Assembly (NCBI RefSeq): GCF_014641455.1
Contig: NZ_BMHT01000004.1
Span: 579,653 to 643,652, forward strand
Direction: 5' to 3'
DNA length: 64,000 nt
DNA from: Hymenobacter cavernae
Lineage (GTDB): Bacteria > Bacteroidota > Bacteroidia > Cytophagales > Hymenobacteraceae
A program made the position numbers and the translations under genes. Below, piece by piece: positions 9,501 to 17,307 of the stretch; the stretch's first letter is position 1, and each line of letters starts with the position of its first letter. The notes beneath the pieces were generated by a model. That model had not been told where the DNA came from. It saw nothing but the letters and a program-made list of their open reading frames with translations, and searched no databases.

Positions 9501-9665
9501 GTGGGCATTCCGGCAGCCCGCGTGTACGCCAACGGCACCAACCTGCTTACCTGGACAGCCGCCAGCAAGCTCTACGACTTCGACCCCGAAATCACCCTAA
9601 ACACGGCCCGCACGATTTACCCGCCTCAGCGGCTCATCAACCTAGGTCTGAGTGTGACTTTTTGA
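6507..9665 (+). CDS. Second SusC/RagA-type TonB-linked outer membrane transporter, 1052 aa
   Basis: Signal peptide at residues 1-24 (either ATG 6507 or ATG 6513 could start it). A CarboxypepD-regulatory domain follows at ~27-105, then a TonB-box/plug region with VVGFGEQRKITQTGSVSQVSG and the SusC plug signature YGVRGANGVIVVTTRRG, then the barrel. This copy has canonical motifs, whereas the upstream paralogue has an altered plug end and a long linker. The pair may import different breakdown products of one polysaccharide. Five ACCTAGGT sites lie inside the gene, mostly on Asn-Leu-Gly or Asp-Leu-Gly codons. Confidence 0.95.
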   Translation: MIMKKILLFLWLTLGVATQLAYAQGRVVQGVVRDLQGPVPGVSVYEKDTPANGIATDGEGRYRLTLKGKSGVLVFRSVSYKLSEVQVGTRTVVNVTMESTEQELGEVTVVGFGEQRKITQTGSVSQVSGREIRENPSASLQNALVGRLPGFFSQQSSGQPGADGAAFFIRGVSSYNSNNQPLIIVDDIQYSYDQFARLDPNEIESLAILKDAATTAIYGVRGANGVIVVTTRRGKDGPPQITARVESGLAQPTKIPHYLDAYQSASLYNQAQVNDNNANPVAGFKPRFSDADLQAFKDGSDPYGHPNVDWRKVLFRNWSQQYKANIDLSGGSPRVKYFTSVGYLFQNGMLNDFSKNTGVNNNYYQKRYNYRSNLDINVTKGMDLRVDVYGNFAQVNTPSVNSPNSINSPYGDVFYDYSSFATLAPFAYSIYNPDGTYGYSKWSRDVNSAYNVNNVVGRLTNNGYYRNFENNINGVLSLKQDLGVFTDRLKGLTATGRVAYTSNYYYTRSMTRNSFPSFIYSPGTETYEPRDVNVYRTQRYFAGYDTRSTSRVVNLQAILNYDRTFGKHHVSGLALYNRNSNTAANSNNVYNFIPANFLGYSLRLGYDYADRYLFQINAGYNGSDRFSAANRYGLFPAVSAGWNIAEESFFKRALPVFDVLKIRGSYGLVGNDALGSGYSYYYQQNYANGNSTNGNPSTTFNTGITSTPQAGVAEGTLANNNVTWEKEKKLDVALEFRLLNNTLSGSVDYFRNNRYDILTTRGTVSGIFGQTLPPVNLGRVRNQGIELELGYQSPLSRDFSYFIKGNYSLAKNRILFQDEPKNQYSYQNFTGHSIGQQRVYIYDGFYSQADIASSDVPKPATGAQPGDLKYKDLNNDGKIDSYDQSVTGYPSLPNTTYGVNLGMRYKGFSVSVLFQGASNFNVAAGAEAIKAFGANLTDIHTKAWTPELGDDAAYPRLTLLGGISDPLNRSTFWQISGNFLRLKNAQINYDIPNTLTRKVGIPAARVYANGTNLLTWTAASKLYDFDPEITLNTARTIYPPQRLINLGLSVTF

Positions 9666-9798
9666 GGTGAGCTAGTGAGATGGTGAAATGGTGAGTCTGA
9701 CGCGTAAACTGCGCGCATTGCTCGAATGGAGCAAACAGAGCCTGCACTCCCATTTCATAACTCGCTGTTTCACTACTTACTGCTTTTCTGCACTTTGT

Positions 9799-11562
9799 AT
9801 GAAAAAACTACTTATACTACTGCTGGGCGTCACGGCGATGCTGAGTGCCTGTAAGAAAGACGACTTTCTGGAGCCCAAAACCAGTGCGCTGACCGAACAA
9901 ACGGTATTCAGCGACAGCACGCGCACCATGGCCTTCCTGAGCCGCATCTACGCCGACGCGGGGTTTAGCTTCCAGAAGCTGCGCTGGTCGAACCACGGCA
10001 ACACCGAACTCGCCACCGACGACGCGGAGTACGTCTTTTCAGGTACGGGGCAGGTGGCCGTGCAGCTCTACAGCGGCATCGTGACGCCGCTCGCCTTCAT
10101 GGGCAACGGCACGGCGTTTTCGACCAGTGACGCCAGCGACTTTTGGGTGACGCCCTGGGCCAACATCCGGCGCGTAAACCTGCTGATGAGTCAGCTGCCC
10201 CGCACGCCGCTGTCGAAGAAGATGCAGGCCAGGGTGACGGCGGAAGCCCGTTTCCTGCGGGCATGGTACTACCACTATCTGCTGGTGACCTTCGGCGGCG
10301 TGCCGATCGTCGGGGATAAGGTATATGGCATTGAAGATGTGATTGATATGCCGCGCACGTCTTACGCCGACGGCATCGACTACCTGACCGCGGAGCTGGA
10401 CGAAATTGCTCCGCAGCTGCCCATCGCCGCCGAGTATTCGGCGCCCGACTACGGCCGCGTTACGCGTGGCGCCTGCCTGGCCCTGAAGAGTCGCATTCTG
10501 CTTCAGGCGGCCAGCCCGCTCTTCAACGGCGGCGCCGAAACCAGCGATGCTTCGCTGGCCGCGCTGGTAAGCTACCCCAGCACCGACCCGAGCCGCTGGC
10601 AGAAAGCCGCCGATGCCGCCAAGGCCGTTATCGACCTAGGTACTTATTCGCTGAACGAAGACAACGTGACTAAGCCCGGCTACGGCTTCTACTCCGTTTT
10701 TCTGCGGCGCGTAAACTCCGAGTACATCTTCGCTTACCACCGCCCCGCCAACAAGGATATGGAGCTGTACTACAACCCGTCTACGCGGGGCGGGAACAAG
10801 TACTCGATGCCGACGCAGAACATCGTGGATGCCTTCCCGATGCGCAACGGCAAGGCCATCACCGACCCCACTTCGGGCTACAACGCGGCCAACCCCTACG
10901 TCGGGCGCGACCCGCGCTTCAACTACACCATTATCTACAACGGCTCGTCGTACTACCTGTCGTCGGCGGGGCGGGCCGCGCCGGTGTACACCTACGAGGG
11001 CGCACCCACCGATGGCTTCGACGTCACGACTTCCGCCACGGGCTACTACGGCCGCAAGATGTGCGACTCGACCACCTCGCAGGGCGGCGGCTCGAACACC
11101 GAGCGCAGCTGGCCGCTGATCCGCTTAGCGGAGGTGAAGCTCAACTACGCCGAAGCCCTCAACGAGCTAGGTCGCACAGAAGATGCTATGGCGCAGATCT
11201 TTGATATTCGGCGCCGGGCCGGCATCACGCCCGGTTCGCCGGCGCGCTACGGCATCAAGTCCGGCATCAGCCAAAGCGAGGCCCGCGAGCTGATCCGCAA
11301 CGAGCGCCACATCGAGCTAGCCTACGAAGACCACCGCTGGAACGACATTCGCCGCTGGAAAACGGCCATGGTAATCAGCAATGCCTACAACAACCGCATG
11401 CGCATCACCAACCGGGGCACAACCGCCGCGCCGGGCCCTTACACCTACAACGTGGTGCCCACGATTCGCCGCCACAACTTCCGCCCCGAAATGTACCTGC
11501 TGCCCATCCCGGACGCCGAAATCCGCAAGGTGCCGCAGATGCGCCAAAACCCGGGGTGGTAG
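9799..11562 (+). CDS. Second SusD/RagB-type surface glycan-binding lipoprotein, 587 aa
   Basis: Partner of the preceding SusC. I start it at ATG 9799 because this gives a proper lipoprotein signal (MKKLLILLLGVTAMLSAC, lipobox Cys at 18, then Lys-Lys-Asp). The frame extends upstream to 9688, but that stretch contains the intergenic repeat words and no signal. SusD features are FLRAWYYHYLLVTFGGVPIVGD, KLNYAEALNELGR, RNERHIELAYEDHRWNDIRRWK and the terminal RQNPGW. It shares the NELGRTEDAM and PARYGIKSGISQSEAR blocks with the first SusD, so the two pairs probably arose by duplication. Confidence 0.94.
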   Translation: MKKLLILLLGVTAMLSACKKDDFLEPKTSALTEQTVFSDSTRTMAFLSRIYADAGFSFQKLRWSNHGNTELATDDAEYVFSGTGQVAVQLYSGIVTPLAFMGNGTAFSTSDASDFWVTPWANIRRVNLLMSQLPRTPLSKKMQARVTAEARFLRAWYYHYLLVTFGGVPIVGDKVYGIEDVIDMPRTSYADGIDYLTAELDEIAPQLPIAAEYSAPDYGRVTRGACLALKSRILLQAASPLFNGGAETSDASLAALVSYPSTDPSRWQKAADAAKAVIDLGTYSLNEDNVTKPGYGFYSVFLRRVNSEYIFAYHRPANKDMELYYNPSTRGGNKYSMPTQNIVDAFPMRNGKAITDPTSGYNAANPYVGRDPRFNYTIIYNGSSYYLSSAGRAAPVYTYEGAPTDGFDVTTSATGYYGRKMCDSTTSQGGGSNTERSWPLIRLAEVKLNYAEALNELGRTEDAMAQIFDIRRRAGITPGSPARYGIKSGISQSEARELIRNERHIELAYEDHRWNDIRRWKTAMVISNAYNNRMRITNRGTTAAPGPYTYNVVPTIRRHNFRPEMYLLPIPDAEIRKVPQMRQNPGW

Positions 11563-11564
11563 GG

Positions 11565-11622
11565 GAGTAGCTGAGTAACTGCGTAATGACGTTCAACCAT
11601 TTACTCAATTACTCAGCTACTC
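11565..11622. repeat. Inverted repeat of ACTCAG-type words after second susD
   Basis: Perfect 14-bp arms at 11565-11578 and 11609-11622 (GAGTAGCTGAGTAA), directly after the susD stop. Further TTACTCA words lie around them. It has the same design as the TAGCTG hairpins but a different word. Possible terminator or mRNA processing site. Confidence 0.65.
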
Positions 11623-11665
11623 ACTTACTCTAAACAGCCAAGCCAACTAAGTAACGCTAGACCTA

Positions 11666-13531
11666 ATGGTGAAGTATTTTATGGGCGCCTGCCTGCTGGG
11701 CAGCCTGGGCCTGACGACCGCGCCGGTCTTTTATCCGACCCCAACCAAACCGGCCCAACACACCTTTAGCCTCAGCAGCGAAAACTTCCTGCTCGATGGC
11801 AAGCCGTTTCAGATGATATCGGGCGAGCTGCACTACCCGCGCATTCCGCGGGAAGCGTGGCGGGCCCGCATGAAGATGGCCAAAGCCATGGGGCTGAACA
11901 CGATAGGCACCTACGTGTTCTGGAATGTGCACGAGCCCCAGCCGGGCAAATACGACTTCAGCGGCAACAACGACGTGGCTGCTTTTGTGAAGATGGCCCA
12001 GGAAGAAGGCCTGTGGGTGGTGCTGCGACCTAGCCCCTACGTGTGCGCCGAATGGGAGTTTGGCGGCTACCCGTACTGGCTGCAAAACGTGCCCGGCCTG
12101 AAGGTGCGCAGCCAGGAGCCGCAGTACGTGGCCGCCTACAAGCGCTACATCGAGGCGGTGGGCAAGCAGCTCGCCCCGTTGCAAGTCAACCACGGCGGAC
12201 CGGTGCTGATGGTGCAGGTGGAAAACGAATACGGCTCGTACGGCAACGACAAGGAATACCTAGCCCTAAATAAAAAGCTGTTTGAACAGGCCGGTTTCGA
12301 TGGCCTGCTCTACACCTGCGACCCCGCCCGCGACGTGGCGGCTGGCCACCTGCCCGGCCTGCTACCGGGGGTCAATGGCATAGACAAGCCCCGGCAGATT
12401 CGCAAAATCGTGCAGGCCAACCACGAGGGCAAAGGCCCTTACTACGTGGCCGAATGGTACCCGGCCTGGTTTGACTGGTGGGGCACGCGCCACCATACCG
12501 TGCCGCTGGAAAAATACACGCCGGGGCTGGACTCGGTGCTGCGTGCGGGTATGTCGATCAACATGTACATGTTTCACGGCGGCACCACGCGCGACTTCAT
12601 GAACGGGGCCAACTACAAGGGCGACACCTCGCACTACGAGCCCCAGATCAGCAGCTACGACTACGACGCCCCGCTGGATGAGGCGGGCAACGCCACGGCC
12701 AAGTTCCGGGCTTTCCGCGAGGTCATTGCTCGGTACCGTCCTGCCAGTCAACCCTTGCCGCCGGTGCCCGCTGCCAAGCCCAGCACGATGCTGCCCGCCA
12801 TGCAGCTGACTCGCAGCGCCAGTCTGCTCGACCGCCTGCCCACGCCCGTGACCAGTGCCAGGCCGCTCACCTTCGAGCAGTTGAAGCAAGCCTACGGCTT
12901 CGTGCTGTACCGCACAACGGTGCCGGGTGGTGGCAGCAAAATGCTGAAGATTAACGCGTTGCGCGACTACGCTGTGGTGCTGGTGAATGGCAAGCGCGTG
13001 GGTACCCTCGACCGCCGCCAGAACCAAGATAGTATGCGCGTAGCATTGCCCGCCGGGCAGGTGCAGCTTGATATCTTGGTGGAGAACCTAGGTCGCATCA
13101 ACTTTGGTAAGTATCTGCTGGAGAACAACAAAGGCATCACGAAGAGCGTGAGCCTCGACAGACGTGAACTGACCAGCTGGCGCATGTACGGGCTGCCCTT
13201 CAATCAGGCGCCTACGGTTGAGAAGGTCATCGGCACGGCGCCAGTTGCCAGCAGCGCGCCGGTGCTGCGCTCGACCACGTTCACCGTCGCCGCGCCCACC
13301 GATACTTACCTCGACATGCGCGCCTGGGGCAAGGGCAGCGTGTGGGTGAACGGCCACAACCTAGGTCGGTACTGGGCTATCGGCCCGCAGCAAACCATCT
13401 ACGTGCCGGCCGAGTGGCTCAGGAAGGGCGCCAACGACATCACGGTGCTAGAGCTGCTCAAGCCGCAACAAAGCACCCTCACCACGCTCGACCATCCGAT
13501 TCTCAGCGAGTTGCGCCAGATAATCAATTGA
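11666..13531 (+). CDS. GH35 beta-galactosidase, secreted, 621 aa
   Basis: Retaining beta-galactosidase that should remove terminal beta-galactose from oligosaccharides in the periplasm or on the surface. There is a hydrophobic N-terminus, then a TIM barrel from ~35. GH35 landmarks are SGELHYPRIPREAW, NTIGTYVFWNVHEPQPG and RPSPYVCAEWEFGGYPYWL. The expected acid/base is Glu188 in NEYGSYG and the nucleophile Glu263 in VAEWYPAWFDWWG. The C-terminus has jelly-roll domains ending GSVWVNGHNLGRYW, typical of the family. Length fits bacterial GH35. It follows the SusCD pairs on the same strand. Confidence 0.93.
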   Translation: MVKYFMGACLLGSLGLTTAPVFYPTPTKPAQHTFSLSSENFLLDGKPFQMISGELHYPRIPREAWRARMKMAKAMGLNTIGTYVFWNVHEPQPGKYDFSGNNDVAAFVKMAQEEGLWVVLRPSPYVCAEWEFGGYPYWLQNVPGLKVRSQEPQYVAAYKRYIEAVGKQLAPLQVNHGGPVLMVQVENEYGSYGNDKEYLALNKKLFEQAGFDGLLYTCDPARDVAAGHLPGLLPGVNGIDKPRQIRKIVQANHEGKGPYYVAEWYPAWFDWWGTRHHTVPLEKYTPGLDSVLRAGMSINMYMFHGGTTRDFMNGANYKGDTSHYEPQISSYDYDAPLDEAGNATAKFRAFREVIARYRPASQPLPPVPAAKPSTMLPAMQLTRSASLLDRLPTPVTSARPLTFEQLKQAYGFVLYRTTVPGGGSKMLKINALRDYAVVLVNGKRVGTLDRRQNQDSMRVALPAGQVQLDILVENLGRINFGKYLLENNKGITKSVSLDRRELTSWRMYGLPFNQAPTVEKVIGTAPVASSAPVLRSTTFTVAAPTDTYLDMRAWGKGSVWVNGHNLGRYWAIGPQQTIYVPAEWLRKGANDITVLELLKPQQSTLTTLDHPILSELRQIIN

Positions 13532-13618
13532 TAACGCAGCGCGGGCTTTGTAGTCCGCGTTTGCTGATTTCCACGCGCGGGCTGCAAAGTCCGGCTACTC
13601 ATAAACAAGCGTTGTAGT
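13532..13618. repeat. GCGGGCT-type palindromic repeat between GH35 and GH43 genes
   Basis: Two small palindrome-like units: GCGGGCTTTGTAGTCCGCG around 13542-13560 and CGCGGGCTGCAAAGTCCGGC around 13575-13595. They resemble the REP-like units near 30.0-30.4 kb (GCGGACTTGCAGTCCGC), a G/C stem around a TTGTAG or TGCAA centre. Confidence 0.5.
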
Positions 13619-14773
13619 ATGAAAAAGACTCTCCTTGGGCTACTGTTGACGTTGGCTAGCGCAACCCAGGCGCAGCAGAAGCTGACCGCTTTCGAGCCTG
13701 GCAAGGTGTGGCCCGATGACAAGGGTACCCACCTTAATGCTCACGGCGCGGGCGTGCTCTACGACAAGGGCCGCTACTACTTGTTCGGCGAGCACAAGAT
13801 TGCCGGACCTAGGGGCAACAGCGCGCAAGTCGGGGTCCACTGCTATTCTTCCACCGACCTCTACAACTGGAAGGATGAAGGTATTGCTCTAACGGTTGCG
13901 CCCGAGGGCTCTGGCTCCGAGATTGAGAAAGGCAGCGTCATCGAGCGACCCAAGGTGGTGTTCAACAAGAAGACCGGCAAGTACGTGATGTGGTTTCACC
14001 TGGAGCTGAAGGGCAAAGGCTACAGCGCTGCCCGCACGGCCGTAGCCGTGAGCGACAAAGCTACCGGCCCTTACGCCTACATGCGCTCGTACCGGCCGGG
14101 CGCGGGGCAGTGGCCCCTAGGTTTCAAGGAAGAATGGAAGCAACCGGCGCCCAACGAGGCTAACCTGAAATGGTGGACGCCGGAGTGGCGCAAAGCCGTG
14201 ACGGAGGGCCTGTTTGTCCGGCGCGACTTGCAGCCGGGTCAGATGGCCCGCGACATGACCGTGTTTGTTGACGATGATGGTAAAGCGTACAACATTCATT
14301 CTTCGGAAGAAAACCTGACGCTGCACGTAGCCGAGCTGACTGACGACTACCAAGGCTTTACGGGCCGTTGGAACACCATCGCGCCAGCGGGCCACAACGA
14401 AGCGCCGGCGTTGTGCAAGCGCAACGGCAAGTACTACCTCATCACCTCGGGGTGTACCGGTTGGGCCCCGAATGCGGCGCGTTCGTTCGTCTCTTCCTCC
14501 ATCTGGGGGCCGTGGCAGCAGCTCGGCAACCCTGCTACCGGACCCGACGCCGACTCGACCTATCACTCGCAGAGCACCTACATCCTGCCGGTGGCAGGCA
14601 AGAAAAACGCCTTCATTTTTATGGCTGACCGCTGGACGCCCAAGAACCCCATTGAGGGCGGCTACATCTGGCTGCCGCTCAGCTTTGAGGGCGACCAGCC
14701 CCGCTTGCAATGGGCCGACCGCTGGAACCTAGGTGTGTTCGACCAGCCCAAAAAGGCAGCCGTTGCGCAGTAG
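13619..14773 (+). CDS. GH43-family secreted glycosidase, exo-galactanase-like, 384 aa
   Basis: Signal peptide at ~1-19, then one five-bladed propeller. The start of the domain reads HLNAHGAGVLYDKGRYYLFGEHK. In ordinary GH43 enzymes this place carries the catalytic Asp base. In exo-beta-1,3-galactanases of GH43 subfamily 24 an AHGGG-type motif replaces it, as here. Other GH43 features are IERPKVVFNKKTGKYVMWFH and HNEAPALCKRNGKYYLITSGCTGW, whose Glu is the likely acid. The galactanase assignment is inference; an arabinosidase is possible. It fits beside the GH35 enzyme for galactan removal. Confidence 0.82.
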   Translation: MKKTLLGLLLTLASATQAQQKLTAFEPGKVWPDDKGTHLNAHGAGVLYDKGRYYLFGEHKIAGPRGNSAQVGVHCYSSTDLYNWKDEGIALTVAPEGSGSEIEKGSVIERPKVVFNKKTGKYVMWFHLELKGKGYSAARTAVAVSDKATGPYAYMRSYRPGAGQWPLGFKEEWKQPAPNEANLKWWTPEWRKAVTEGLFVRRDLQPGQMARDMTVFVDDDGKAYNIHSSEENLTLHVAELTDDYQGFTGRWNTIAPAGHNEAPALCKRNGKYYLITSGCTGWAPNAARSFVSSSIWGPWQQLGNPATGPDADSTYHSQSTYILPVAGKKNAFIFMADRWTPKNPIEGGYIWLPLSFEGDQPRLQWADRWNLGVFDQPKKAAVAQ

Positions 14774-15001
14774 CACAGCGCCGCCCAGAAGGACCCACTG
14801 GGCTATAAGCAGGCGGAGTAGGGGAGAGTGAATTTGTCCCCGGTTTATGCTCAAAACGTCCCTGCTATTCGACCTGCAAGGTGCATACTTTCGAGAAGCC
14901 GTAGAAAAGTGGGCGACACTTACCGGGTTGCCACTATACGAAATCCATCATTTACCCTCAATAAGTACTTGCCTGCTTCGCCAGTCAGGGTACTTGGCTT
15001 A

Positions 15002-17062
15002 ATGAAAAACAGCACCTTACTCGCTTTGGGCTTGGCCTTGCTGCCGGGTACCCTGGCGCACGCCCAGACCACCCCGCCTACCACCTTCACGACAACCGTC
15101 GCGCGCCCTGATACCAAGCTGCCGCCTTTCAAAATAGAGCAGCCCGACAAGAAGCTCAGCCCTTTCACGGGCATGACGCGCAAGCATTGGCAGCAGGCCG
15201 CGCAGTATCTGCTCACGGGCGCTTTCAGCTACATCCACACGCTCGACGACCCGATGCAGTTTCCGAAGCAGCCGGGTAAGAGCTATCCGCGCAATGCGGG
15301 GCAAGTGCCGACGGAAAAGCTCGAAGGCCTGTGCCGCACGCTGTTTATGGCCGCGCCACTGCTGAAGGAAAACCCTGGGCTAACGCTGAACGGCGTTAAA
15401 GTAGCCGACTACTACCGCCACCAGCTAAGCCGGTTGGTAGACCCTGGCAGTGACACCTACATCAAGCCGCGCGCCGCCAACGGCGGACCCAGCCAAAACC
15501 TGGTGGAGTTTGGCGGCTTGTCGGTGGCCCTGTTTGCCGCGCCCGAAGTGCTGTGGGACCCGCTGCCTGAGACTACCAAGAAAGCCCTGGCCGCCACCAT
15601 GCTCAGCTACGGCGACGGCCCGACGGTAGCACAGAACTGGCGCTACTTCAACATCTTCATTCTCAGCTTCTACAAAAGCCGGGGCTACCAGGTGAACGAG
15701 AAGCTGATGGAGGAGTACCTGCAAAAGCAGCTGACCCACTACCGCGGCGAGGGCTGGTACCACGACGCACCCGCCTACGATTACTACAGCATGTGGGCCT
15801 TCCAGATGTACGGCCGCCTGTGGTCGGAGTACTTCGGGCGGGAGCATTACCCGGCCATAGCCCAGCAGCTGAATGCCAACTTCGCCCCGCTCAAGGACAA
15901 CTACCCGTATATGTTTGGGCGCGACGGCAGCATGATTATGTGGGGGCGCAGCATCGCCTACCGGTTTGCGGCGGTGGTGCCGTTCCCGCTGATGGGTTTG
16001 CACCCGGAGCCGGGCACCAACTTCGGCTGGATGCGGCGCATTGCCTCGGGCGCCATGCTCCAGTTCCTGGAAAACCCTGACTTCTTGCAGGATAACATTC
16101 CGAACCTAGGTTTCTACGGCCCCTTCGATCCGGCGGTGCAGTCGTACAGCTGCCGCGGGAGCGTGTTCTGGCTGGCCAAAGCGTTCCTAGGTCTGTTGGT
16201 GCCTGCCGATAGCCCTTTCTGGACGGCCACGGAGAATGAAGGCGCCTGGGCGACGAAAGAGCTGGCGCCGGGCACGGTGTTCAACAAGTACGAGCCGGGC
16301 TCCAACATCCTCATCACCGACTACCCGAACAGCGGGGCCGCCGAAATCCGGGCGTGGTGCCACGTGCCTGTCATCGGGGCGGGCGAGCCGTTTCGCGGCA
16401 GCGAGAACTACAACCGCCTGAGCTACAACAGTGCTTTCCCCTGGCAAGCCGATGGCCCAAACGGCGAGGTAGCCATGAACTACGTCTTCAAGAACAAGGA
16501 AAATCAGTGGGAGCCCCTGCGCCTCTACACCTTCAGGCGCTTCGAAGATGGCGTGTACTACCGCGACGCCGAGCTGGAAACCAACAAAAACCTGCGCCTG
16601 AGCCTGGCCGACATTACGTTGCCCAACGGCATCCTGCGCGTGGACAAGAACACGGGCTCCGAAGTCACGGCCGTGCGCCTGGGCCACTATGCGCTGCCAC
16701 AGCTTGGAAATCAACCCATTAAGCGGGAAATGCGCAAAGTGCGCGGCCGTCAGGTGCAGCTCATCAGCAACGGAACTTATCAGTTGGCGCTGGTGCCGCT
16801 CAGCGGCTGGGAAACAGCCGAGGCAGTAGACGCCAAGGGCTTGCACCCCGCCAGCAATGCCAGTACGGTGCTCGACGCCGCGGCTACTTTCGTGCCCGGC
16901 AAGGAGCCCATCTATGCCACGCTCATGCTCTGGAAAAAGGCTGGCCAGAAGTGGACCGACGATGAGCTGGTACCGGTGAAAAAGTTAGCCTATTCCGCCC
17001 AGAATAACAGTGTGCAGGTCGACTTCGCCGATGGTAGCAAGAAGATTGTGCAATTCAAATAA
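15002..17062 (+). CDS. DUF2264 protein, probable GH154 beta-glucuronidase-like enzyme, 686 aa
   Basis: Start placed at ATG 15002, which gives a signal peptide (cleavage after AHAQ); the open frame reaches back to 14828 without one. The family is clear from TRKHWQQAAQYLLTGAFSYIHTLDDPMQFP, NAGQVPTEKLEGLCRTLF and EGWYHDAPAYDYYSMWAFQMYG. That is an (alpha/alpha) toroid of the DUF2264 type, with a beta-rich C-terminal part. From memory, CAZy family GH154 covers DUF2264 proteins and includes a Bacteroides beta-glucuronidase acting on arabinogalactan proteins. If that holds, this enzyme removes capping glucuronic acid. Activity here is inferred from family and context. Confidence 0.85.
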   Translation: MKNSTLLALGLALLPGTLAHAQTTPPTTFTTTVARPDTKLPPFKIEQPDKKLSPFTGMTRKHWQQAAQYLLTGAFSYIHTLDDPMQFPKQPGKSYPRNAGQVPTEKLEGLCRTLFMAAPLLKENPGLTLNGVKVADYYRHQLSRLVDPGSDTYIKPRAANGGPSQNLVEFGGLSVALFAAPEVLWDPLPETTKKALAATMLSYGDGPTVAQNWRYFNIFILSFYKSRGYQVNEKLMEEYLQKQLTHYRGEGWYHDAPAYDYYSMWAFQMYGRLWSEYFGREHYPAIAQQLNANFAPLKDNYPYMFGRDGSMIMWGRSIAYRFAAVVPFPLMGLHPEPGTNFGWMRRIASGAMLQFLENPDFLQDNIPNLGFYGPFDPAVQSYSCRGSVFWLAKAFLGLLVPADSPFWTATENEGAWATKELAPGTVFNKYEPGSNILITDYPNSGAAEIRAWCHVPVIGAGEPFRGSENYNRLSYNSAFPWQADGPNGEVAMNYVFKNKENQWEPLRLYTFRRFEDGVYYRDAELETNKNLRLSLADITLPNGILRVDKNTGSEVTAVRLGHYALPQLGNQPIKREMRKVRGRQVQLISNGTYQLALVPLSGWETAEAVDAKGLHPASNASTVLDAAATFVPGKEPIYATLMLWKKAGQKWTDDELVPVKKLAYSAQNNSVQVDFADGSKKIVQFK

Positions 17063-17237
17063 CTCAGGAACCCGACAAAAACTGCGCAACACGCGGCACC
17101 GACAGCAGCCTTCGAACGCAACCGATGTTGTTGAGAAATAAGGTTTTGCAAAGGAGAGAAGACTGTTGCCGGCTGGCCAGGCGGGAGTGGGAACTCGCCG
17201 GGTTGGCTTCGGTGCCGCGTACGCGCAGTTTGTGCCG

Positions 17238-17292
17238 AAAACCTAGGTTGTGTAGCGCGGAAATCCGTTCCGCGCTACACAACCTAGGTTTT
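17238..17292. repeat. Perfect 25-bp hairpin with ACCTAGGT in both arms
   Basis: Arms at 17238-17262 and 17268-17292 with a 5-nt loop (ATCCG). Each arm holds a complete AACCTAGGTT followed by GTGTAGCGCGGAA. It ends 15 nt before the ATG of the next gene, so an RNA copy would sit over the leader and ribosome site. It may be a terminator for the DUF2264 gene, a translational control hairpin or an element that spreads the palindrome. Confidence 0.8.
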
Positions 17293-17307
17293 AATTCATA
17301 ACGATTG

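Noticed and set aside
9688..9798. N-terminal extension of the second SusD
   Set aside because: The stretch is intergenic repeat DNA without a signal peptide; ATG 9799 gives a proper lipoprotein signal.
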